Below are positions 6,311 to 11,247 of a stretch of DNA of 12,000 bases, one piece after another. The stretch spans positions 12,133 through 24,132 of the forward strand of contig DJFP01000146.1 in assembly GCA_002432565.1 (NCBI GenBank), read 5' to 3'. A program made the position numbers and the translations under genes. Every line of letters starts with the position of its first letter. The first letter of the stretch is position 1. This DNA comes from Flavobacteriales bacterium UBA5869. GTDB taxonomy: Bacteria > Bacteroidota > Bacteroidia > Flavobacteriales_D > Crocinitomicaceae. The notes under the pieces were generated by a model. The model searched no databases. It was not told the origin of the DNA and was given only the letters and a program-made list of their open reading frames with translations.

Positions 6311-6429
6311 CAGCAGAGGGAGCAAAAAAGTCATCAGAAATGGTGACTTTTTGTTTTATATGACCTACTATATTTACATTATCTATTCAATTTCCATTGA
6401 TCGTTATTATGTTGGTTATTCTTCTGATC
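6311..6429 (+). repeat. Direct repeat, copy B
   Basis: This is the second copy of 5899-6017, offset by 412 bp. Left of it the offset falls to 375 bp. The difference of 37 is exactly the net length of the three inserted stretches (6 + 20 + 11). Confidence 0.95.
6325..6357 (+). terminator. Second copy of the tRNA terminator
   Basis: It is identical to 5913-5945, with a 12-bp stem and GAAA loop. It would stop any transcript running out of the GIY-YIG gene. Confidence 0.85.
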
Positions 6430-6461
6430 TGGGAACCGTATCTTTACGGAAGAATATATAA
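6360..6461 (+). pseudogene. Truncated GIY-YIG gene (33 codons)
   Basis: The first 23 codons encode the same residues as the intact copy (through YYVGYSSD), including the YIY and YVG strands. The reading then leaves homology after GAT and ends ten codons later at TAA (6459-6461), without Arg27, His31 or the metal-binding Glu. The break is immediately before the lipoprotein gene, so the right part was lost by deletion or the duplication ended here. Confidence 0.88.
6439..6446 (+). promoter_or_regulatory. Possible -7 element of lipoprotein gene (TATCTTTA)
   Basis: TATCTTTA differs from TAnnTTTG only at the last base and stands 27 bases before the lipoprotein ATG, just past the repeat junction. 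A TTG at 6412-6414, inside the repeated DNA, is somewhat far away (24 bases). Confidence 0.35.
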
Positions 6462-6473
6462 TCCGTCTAAAAC

Positions 6474-6986
6474 ATGAAAGCACACTTTTTGATCACACTT
6501 TTTATACTTGGTTTATCACTTGCACCAATTATTTCCTGTACTACTGATAAACCAAAGAAGCATGTGGAAAGCAAGCCAAAAAAACATCTTACAGAGGCAG
6601 AAAAAGCGGATTTAGAGCGCGGTTCTTTTGATCAATTACCGGATCATAACGATTCAATTACCGGTTGCTGGACTATTGATAAAAAACGGTCTTTTTCTCA
6701 GTTATGGAACCTAAGAGAAATTAATGGATTCTTCTTTTTTGAAGAACATAAAAGATTTTCCATTTATGATAGTTCACAGTATACCTCATCTGAATCCAGA
6801 ATTGGGTTTTATAGATTTTACAAGAATGAATTGACTTTTGAGATTACCGACACGGAACGCCCCTTTCAGGATGTATGGAGAATAAAATTTCAGCAGGGAA
6901 TGATAATAGCTGAAAACAAATTGAATCCGAACCAGATTCTTTATTTGAAAAAGGTCAATAAGAAAAGTGATTTAAGCTATAAATAA
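6474..6986 (+). CDS. Hypothetical lipoprotein, 170 aa
   Basis: The signal peptide is of lipoprotein type: MKAHFLITLFILGLSLAP, then the lipobox IIS-Cys22. The mature protein starts with a lysine-rich linker holding an imperfect repeat (KPKKHVES, KPKKHLTE). From about residue 60 it looks like a small beta-barrel or lipocalin-like fold: GCWTIDKK (64-71), several short alternating strands, FYRFYKNELTFEI, DVWRIKFQQGMIIAEN and LYLKKV. The fold guess rests on pattern only and no family is recognised. There is no clear run of acidic residues after the cysteine, so the inner face of the outer membrane is more likely than surface display (weak inference). It stands alone, directly behind the broken GIY-YIG copy, and is followed by a palindrome. 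Confidence 0.75.
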   Translation: MKAHFLITLFILGLSLAPIISCTTDKPKKHVESKPKKHLTEAEKADLERGSFDQLPDHNDSITGCWTIDKKRSFSQLWNLREINGFFFFEEHKRFSIYDSSQYTSSESRIGFYRFYKNELTFEITDTERPFQDVWRIKFQQGMIIAENKLNPNQILYLKKVNKKSDLSYK

Positions 6987-6996
6987 CTTGTTTCAT

Positions 6997-7022
6997 ATGG
7001 GGACGAAATTTTTCGCCCCTAT
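6997..7022. terminator. Palindrome after lipoprotein gene, same design as 3373-3400
   Basis: ATGGGG-A-CGAAA pairs with TTTCG-C-CCCTAT around TT. The layout, GGGG then GAAA/TTTC then CCCC, matches the element at 3373-3400. It stands 10 bp behind the lipoprotein stop codon and may act as a terminator, although it is followed only by ATTTCG. Confidence 0.5.
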
Positions 7023-7045
7023 TTCGAATTTTATGACGTGATCTA

Positions 7046-7387
7046 CTCCGGAGCCTGCATCCCGACTATCAAATCCTGGTGAATGGTAAATGAATAGGTT
7101 CCAGTGCGGTTCCACATCGTTACCTAATTGGAACTTGGGCCGCCGTTACATGCCCCGAATCTTACGTCGTATGATCCGATGTTCAGATTCATATTGGTAA
7201 ATGTGGTAGTAAGTAGTGCACTGGTTACCGCAATTTCATAACCCGGAGCCGGATTCGTTTTGACGAATGTATGAATAAATTGATCCCTTCCAAACTTTAA
7301 TTTGCCACGTAACGAAATCTCATTGAGCACTCTTGCTCTTAGATTGTAAGAAGAATAATAGGAGGGTTGAATTTGCCCGTCAGACTG
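7046..7387 (-). pseudogene. Decayed or stop-interrupted coding remnant
   Basis: The frame is open on the minus strand from 7387 to 7046 except for one TAG at 7124-7126. The reading is protein-like on both sides of it: GQIQPSYYSSYNLRARVLNE (start of the remnant), FVKTNPAPGYEIAVTSALL, NMNLNIGSYDVRFGACNGG, then after the TAG, MWNRTGTYSFTIHQDLIV and a final TAG (7043-7045). The alternating strands suggest the end of a secreted beta-sandwich protein. No ATG is present; the only start for the first half is GTG at 7330. I do not recognise the family. It could instead be a short real gene of 68 codons, or chance. It is the main content of the 511-bp gap between the lipoprotein and the YihY-like gene. 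Confidence 0.35.
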
Positions 7388-7497
7388 TTATGACTTAATT
7401 TTAATCTTAAAATCTTACACATTTCCCACATCTGCCTCCGAATTTTTGGAATTCTGTCCGGTATGACCTAAATTATAGTGGTATAAAACAGCTGTTT

Positions 7498-8412
7498 ATG
7501 CCTAAAAAGAAGTCGTTTGTTCGGAATTTATATGCGATTACAAAGGCAACCTTCAAAGATTGGTTAAAGGCGGACCCGTTCCGGCAGAGTGCGGTCGTGG
7601 CTTATTATGCGGTGTTCTCGATTCCGGCATTGCTGGTTATCGTGATAGCGGTAGCCGGATTGGTTTTCGGGGAAGATGCAGTTCAGGGCCAGATATCCCG
7701 TCAAATCGAAGGCGCACTTGGAAACGAAACCGCGGAATCCATTGAAAGCATTATTGCCAAAGTTTCGGAAGAAAAAACCTCTATCCTGGCAACAATTATC
7801 GGGGTGGTGACCTTGATTGTAGGTTCGACGGGTGTTTTTACCGAATTACAGACCTCATTGAACCAAATTTGGGAGGTACAGGTTGTTGCCAAGAAAAAAT
7901 GGCTGAAAACGCTTAAAACACGTTTGTTTTCTTTTGGATTGGTCTTGTCGCTGGGATTTTTAATGTTGGTATCGCTTTTGCTAACCGCGGGATTGGAGGC
8001 TCTGAGCGATATGATTAAGAACAGTTTCCCGGATTTTGTACCTTTTTTATTGCGAATTGCCGGGTTTGTTCTCTCATTTTCTGTCATAACCGTGCTCTTT
8101 GCTCTGATGTTCAAAATACTCCCGGATGCAAAAATCAGGTTGCGGGACGTTTGGATAGGTGCAATGGTTACTACCTTGCTTTTTATACTCGGTAAATTCG
8201 CTTTGGGAATCTATTTTGCAAAAGCAAATCCCGGTTCTGCATACGGAGCTGCAGGATCGATTGTGTTAGTAATGTTATGGGTTTCGTACTCCTGCATGAT
8301 TTTGTTTTTCGGGGCGGAATTTACTAAGCAGTATGCCACTTTTCACGGGCATGACATTCAACCCAAACCGGAAGCCAGGATTGTAGAACAGCCTGACCCG
8401 AAGGCAACTTAA
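7498..8412 (+). CDS. YihY/BrkB (virulence factor BrkB) family inner membrane protein
   Basis: The protein (304 aa) is a polytopic inner membrane protein of the YihY/UPF0761 (BrkB) family, once misnamed ribonuclease BN. Its function is not established. Hydrophobic segments lie near 33-57, 95-115, 143-165, 181-206, 218-240 and 250-272, fitting six helices. Family marks are FRQSAVVAYYAVFSIPALLV (28-47), GSTGVFTELQTSLNQIWEV (109-127), ILPDAKIRLRDVWIGAMVTT (207-226) and SAYGAAGSIVLVMLWVSYS near the last helices, then ILFFGAEFTKQY. The short tail (281-304) is polar and rich in Pro and Lys. ATG chosen at 7498; the first residues PKKKS are a normal cytoplasmic start. No clear promoter box was found. 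The next gene starts 8 bp after the stop, so they probably form an operon. Confidence 0.9.
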   Translation: MPKKKSFVRNLYAITKATFKDWLKADPFRQSAVVAYYAVFSIPALLVIVIAVAGLVFGEDAVQGQISRQIEGALGNETAESIESIIAKVSEEKTSILATIIGVVTLIVGSTGVFTELQTSLNQIWEVQVVAKKKWLKTLKTRLFSFGLVLSLGFLMLVSLLLTAGLEALSDMIKNSFPDFVPFLLRIAGFVLSFSVITVLFALMFKILPDAKIRLRDVWIGAMVTTLLFILGKFALGIYFAKANPGSAYGAAGSIVLVMLWVSYSCMILFFGAEFTKQYATFHGHDIQPKPEARIVEQPDPKAT

Positions 8413-8420
8413 TTTAAAAA

Positions 8421-9023
8421 ATGAATGCTATGGTTTCGCGCATTGTTAATTGCTTGATTTGTTTCGTATCGCTTTATTCCTTTTCACAGGGATATTCCGG
8501 GAATTTTGAGGTTTCTGATAAGAACAGGATGTATCATTTTACACTTTTGGATGGAAAGATGAATAATCCCGTTTATACGATTTTAGACGAAACCACTCAC
8601 ATCAACAGCATGTATCTGGCTGATTCAATAGTTCTTTCGGGTATTGACTCCATAACGGTTTCATCAAAGAAAGACAGTTTGCTGAACCAGTTCCTGGCAA
8701 ATTTTTCAGGGACTTATGCCGAGTACAATAAAAAGGGCAGAATGGTAGTCGCCAGCTATTACCCGAAGCCTACAACTCTTGACAGCGCTTTTTACAAGCC
8801 GACAGAAGATCAGCGGATAAATTTTTACCCGAATGGAAATCCTTACGCACAGTTTTATCAAAAAAACGGGCATCCTGCAAGAAGCATTGTTTATTACACC
8901 CGTGATGGAGAAATAGACCACATAACTGATCTTTCACAATATGCTGCAGGTGAACAGGTAGTAATCCAGAATCCTTATGATTTCCGAAAGCGGAAGGAAA
9001 CGCTTAGAATTGTCATAGAATAG
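8421..9023 (+). CDS. Hypothetical secreted protein with MORN-like strands, 200 aa
   Basis: The protein begins with a signal peptide (about 1-23, ending FSQ) and is otherwise soluble, so it is likely periplasmic or outer-membrane associated. The second half has strand-turn-strand units such as GTYAEYNKKGRMVVASYYPK (97-116) and INFYPNGNPYAQFYQKNGHP (133-152) with SIVYYTRDGEID behind. These resemble the YwqK/MORN-type repeats seen in many Bacteroidota secreted proteins. The units are too few and diverged for a firm family call. A second ATG three codons later is possible. It follows the yihY-like gene by 8 bp and is convergent with the peptidase gene 22 bp away. Function unknown; co-transcription with the membrane protein is inferred. 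Confidence 0.75.
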   Translation: MNAMVSRIVNCLICFVSLYSFSQGYSGNFEVSDKNRMYHFTLLDGKMNNPVYTILDETTHINSMYLADSIVLSGIDSITVSSKKDSLLNQFLANFSGTYAEYNKKGRMVVASYYPKPTTLDSAFYKPTEDQRINFYPNGNPYAQFYQKNGHPARSIVYYTRDGEIDHITDLSQYAAGEQVVIQNPYDFRKRKETLRIVIE

Positions 9024-9045
9024 ATTAATTCTGCATAGTATTTAC

Positions 9046-10569
9046 TTAATGCAGCCAGTCTTTCCGGAGTTTCTGTTGTTCCGGAGAAGGATTCGGAATG
9101 TCCGAGATTTTTCCGTTTTCCAGTTTTAAACCTGCCTTGAGTAAATAATCTTCCAGTGGAAGCGGTTCTGTTCCCAGGATGTATTTTTCGGTAAACTCCT
9201 TCAGTTCCGGAAATCCGCTTACAATCACCATTTCAGAGAAAAGTTTATCGTCTTCAAACGGTTTTCCCCTGTAATGTGCCATCAAATCCAGAACCAGGTC
9301 TTTTACGCCGTATTCTCCTCCTGATAATTCACGAAGTTTCAGGTCCAAACACTGATTGATTAATGCCCCTTTCAGGTAGACATTGTAGTATTGATCCTGC
9401 ATTTCCATCGGGTGAAGACTTAGATCGGTCATCGGCAAATCCACTTTGAATTCGTGCATATCCGCAATCTTACCTTCAACGGTTTTGAAAAACTCTTTTT
9501 CTGTTGTTAATCCTGTTTTTACCGGCATATGCATGGTGAAGTATTCCGTCATTCCTTCATACAACCACAAATGTTTCGAGAACTTGGGTTCGTTATAATC
9601 ATAATTTTCAATTTCTTCCGAATGTAAACCCAAAGGCATCAGTGTATGGAAAAACTCGTGGCTGGCAATTCCATAAATGTTTTGACGGATCGTTTCAATA
9701 TCCAAGGGCATGTACAATAAGATCAAAGTCGAATTGGAATGCTCCAGCCCGTCACCAACCAAATGACTGTTATCCGGTGCAAGATTATGATAGATCAGGA
9801 AAGTGTAGTGATCTACCGGTAATTTATTGTTCAGGTATTTCGACTGGCTTATCAGCAAGGGACGAATGTATTCGGCAATATCTTTTGAAATCGCTTTTCC
9901 AGAGGTGGAATAGCAGGCAACTTCTACGGAAATTCCGGGTAGTTTGATCAGTGTTGTATCCGGCAGAGCATAGATAATCGGATTGTCGACCAGTTGATGA
10001 TAGTTTTTTGCAAAGAACAAATCCTGGTTCAGCTTTTGGGTCTTTTTTAGACTGGTAGCAGGATAGAGATTAATTCCTTTTCGAACACTTACTTCGATAG
10101 GGTGCTCCGTATGACCGCGGAAATAACCGAACAAACTGTTTGGAGTAAGGACAAATGAACTGTCGCTGAATGAACTTGCAGCAGAGCGGTAAAAGCCACG
10201 CCCTGTTTTATAACCAAAAGTTTCCCAGGCATCATCTACAAGATAAGATAACCCTGCAATAGCAGAGGCATTGTAAACTTTCCAGGAATTCTGGTCCTTT
10301 CGTTCTGTTTTTAGTTTCTTTCCCTTTTTGTCGAACACTTCAAAAGCGGAAATATATTGTCCGAAGTTCATTGCCCCGTAAATCCCCGGAATAATCTTCG
10401 GAAAGCAGTAGGTTAGTGTGTCCTCCGAAAAACCGCTGATTTTTAAATTTACGGCCAGTTTATCATTCGAAAGAGCTTTCAGGTTTGTTTCATAGCGGTA
10501 TACGATTTGTGCACTGATCTTATGATTGAATGCCGCAAAAATTAAAAGCAGGAGTATATACTTTTTCAT
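9046..10569 (-). CDS. Secreted M61-family metallopeptidase, no visible PDZ domain
   Basis: The product (507 aa) is an exported zinc peptidase related to M61 glycyl aminopeptidases. Residues 1-20 form a signal peptide cut after ISA-Q. The N-terminal beta domain (about 22-175) has the family start YRYETNL and the stretch PGIYGAMNFGQYISAFEVFD (61-80). The catalytic domain holds GLEHSNS (274-280), the zinc motif HEFFH (His304, Glu305, His308) and WLYEGMTEYF (335-344) with the likely third ligand Glu338. The usual HExxHxW is changed: Leu310 follows Thr. M61 proteins commonly end with a PDZ domain and have about 580-620 residues. Here the chain ends soon after the helical domain (LLKAGLKLENGKISDIPNPS), so the PDZ seems absent. 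A good minus-strand promoter precedes the ATG. Confidence 0.85.
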   Translation of the reverse strand: MKKYILLLLIFAAFNHKISAQIVYRYETNLKALSNDKLAVNLKISGFSEDTLTYCFPKIIPGIYGAMNFGQYISAFEVFDKKGKKLKTERKDQNSWKVYNASAIAGLSYLVDDAWETFGYKTGRGFYRSAASSFSDSSFVLTPNSLFGYFRGHTEHPIEVSVRKGINLYPATSLKKTQKLNQDLFFAKNYHQLVDNPIIYALPDTTLIKLPGISVEVACYSTSGKAISKDIAEYIRPLLISQSKYLNNKLPVDHYTFLIYHNLAPDNSHLVGDGLEHSNSTLILLYMPLDIETIRQNIYGIASHEFFHTLMPLGLHSEEIENYDYNEPKFSKHLWLYEGMTEYFTMHMPVKTGLTTEKEFFKTVEGKIADMHEFKVDLPMTDLSLHPMEMQDQYYNVYLKGALINQCLDLKLRELSGGEYGVKDLVLDLMAHYRGKPFEDDKLFSEMVIVSGFPELKEFTEKYILGTEPLPLEDYLLKAGLKLENGKISDIPNPSPEQQKLRKDWLH

Positions 10570-10585
10570 CGACTGTAATTGAATT

Positions 10586-10613
10586 CAAAACTAAGACTGT
10601 TTTACCATTTCAA
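10586..10613 (-). promoter_or_regulatory. Promoter of the M61 peptidase gene (TTG, 17 bp, TAGTTTTG)
   Basis: On the minus strand TAGTTTTG (10593-10586) lies 16 bases before the ATG. A TTG lies 17 bases upstream of it (10613-10611). The spacing is slightly short for the -33/-7 pair. Confidence 0.55.
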
Positions 10614-10637
10614 AAGTTACATAAATCAATGGAAAGT

Positions 10638-10681
10638 GAGAAGAATAAATAGTACGGATGAGAAGAATAAATAGTGCGGAC
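10638..10681. repeat. Tandem repeat, 2 x 22 bp
   Basis: GAGAAGAATAAATAGTACGG (plus AT) is followed directly by the same unit with two changes (A to G, T to C), so 20 of 22 bases agree. The second copy runs into the palindrome at 10678-10697. Confidence 0.85.
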
Positions 10682-10697
10682 GCGAGGCCTCGCGTCC
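10678..10697. repeat. Perfect 20-bp palindrome
   Basis: GGACGCGAGGCCTCGCGTCC is identical to its reverse complement. It is GC-rich in an AT-rich setting and overlaps the end of the 22-bp tandem repeat by four bases. It has no T-run on either side, so a terminator role is unlikely. It resembles an interspersed palindromic element. Confidence 0.85.
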
Positions 10698-10699
10698 CA

Positions 10700-10737
10700 A
10701 CAAATACAAACCCCCGATGAATAAGATCCATCGGGGG
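10700..10737 (-). terminator. Orphan minus-strand terminator
   Basis: CCCCCGATG and CATCGGGGG make a perfect 9-bp stem around nine bases. On the minus strand the stem is followed by TTTGTATTTGTTG, but on the plus strand by CGTAGC, so it points left. The nearest minus-strand gene on the right, the sigma-54 regulator, has its own terminator at 11160-11184. This one should therefore end a different transcript that starts between about 10740 and 11150. Confidence 0.65.
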
Positions 10738-10791
10738 CGTAGCTACCACACGTACTTCACTATCAACCTGTACATGTATTACCTCTAAATT

Positions 10792-10815
10792 AAACCTAAA
10801 CTGAAACCTAAACTA
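10792..10815. repeat. Tandem 12-mer, AAACCTAAACTR x 2
   Basis: AAACCTAAACTG is followed by AAACCTAAACTA, then by the related pieces ACCTAAT and TACCTAAC. It lies within the gene-poor stretch. Confidence 0.75.
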
Positions 10816-10903
10816 ACCTAATTGTTACCTAACTTATAGCGTTATGATTGATAGTACGCTCTTAAATATTTTTCTTCATAATCTTCAATGCCGCAACAGG
10901 TGC

Positions 10904-10948
10904 CTTAGGAATTTTGTAATTCAAACCCACTATACCATAATTCCTAAG
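10904..10948. repeat. Inverted repeat, 10-bp arms
   Basis: CTTAGGAATT (10904-10913) and AATTCCTAAG (10939-10948) are perfect reverse complements separated by 25 bases. They surround the first codons of the small minus-strand reading frame. Confidence 0.7.
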
Positions 10949-10989
10949 TCTACACTATTGCAAGATCGTATCCGGATATTCCTGTCTTT

Positions 10990-11024
10990 GTGACGAGGTC
11001 TCATCATGAGACCTCAATTGTCAC
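10990..11024. repeat. Long palindrome with 10-bp perfect arms
   Basis: GAGGTCTCAT and ATGAGACCTC stand around a single C (10995-11015). The outer GTGAC/GTCAC arms extend the stem to 15 bp, with AATT bulged on one side. There is no T-run, so it is probably not a terminator. The GAGGYCTC core also occurs in the palindrome at 10678-10697. Confidence 0.85.
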
Positions 11025-11159
11025 TTCGAACGGAAATATTCCTTTATAACTCAAGTTCTTTATTTCAAAAATTTAGTCACCTGCTTTGAAATCGATCTTT
11101 CAAAAAGTGATTTTCTTGCATGTACTATTATAAAGAACGTGCCAAAGAGCCTGGAAACG

Positions 11160-11184
11160 AAAAAACCCTTGATTTACAAGGGTT
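11160..11184 (-). terminator. Terminator of the sigma-54 regulator gene
   Basis: On the minus strand AACCCTTG, loop TAAAT and CAAGGGTT are followed by TTTTCG. It is 63 bp behind the regulator stop codon. Confidence 0.85.
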
Positions 11185-11203
11185 CCGGGTTTGGCGTTTT
11201 TCC

Positions 11204-11240
11204 AAAATATTTTCAAAATGAAAAAAATATTTTCAAAATG
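11204..11240. repeat. Tandem repeat with 20-bp period
   Basis: AAAATATTTTCAAAATG occurs at 11204-11220 and 11224-11240, with AAA between. The second copy is seven bases from the regulator stop codon. Each unit contains the palindrome AAAATATTTT. Confidence 0.85.
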
Positions 11241-11247
11241 AAAAAAA

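Larger units (their letters stand above)
6218..6322 (+). pseudogene. Broken tRNA-Asn copy interrupted by hairpin sequences
   Basis: Blocks of the tRNA-Asn at 5837-5910 return in order: CTCAGTTGGTTAGAG (6222-6236), TTAATCAGAGGGT (6253-6265), CGCTGGTTC (6286-6294) and CAGCAGAGGGAG (6311-6322). Between them are three foreign stretches. The 5' acceptor strand is absent (GGATATT cannot pair with AGAGGGA), half of the anticodon stem and the anticodon G are gone, and the T loop is disrupted. It cannot make a tRNA. Confidence 0.9.
10738..10960 (-). ncRNA. Candidate small RNA or small-peptide transcript
   Basis: This is the stretch in front of the orphan terminator. On the minus strand it has, in order, an inverted repeat (10939-10948 with 10904-10913, CTTAGGAATT), a very short reading frame (10930-10862, GTG start, 22 aa, LNYKIPKAPVAALKIMKKNI at its end; TTG start possible) and AGTTTAGGTTTM-type tandem units. 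No exact TAnnTTTG box is present upstream on the minus strand. The call rests on the terminator and local structure only. Confidence 0.3.
10570..11247. other. Gene-poor, repeat-rich intergenic stretch
   Basis: About 680 bp without a convincing gene. It contains the M61 promoter, two tandem repeats, four inverted repeats or palindromes, a leftward terminator without a matching gene, the regulator terminator and a third tandem repeat. Open frames on the plus strand here lack protein-like sequence. Confidence 0.7.

Noticed and set aside
6218..6322. A second working tRNA gene
   Set aside because: The acceptor 5' strand does not pair, the anticodon stem and the T loop are replaced, and the length is wrong.
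9031..9054. Inverted repeat CTGCAT/ATGCAG between two convergent genes
   Set aside because: Only six bases per arm with a 12-base loop and no T-run; could easily be chance.
9642..9947. 101-codon plus-strand frame inside the peptidase gene
   Set aside because: It is the opposite strand of the conserved metal-site region; cysteine-rich and not protein-like.
10638..11240. CRISPR-like array
   Set aside because: Each tandem repeat has only two units without unique spacers between them, and no cas genes are present.
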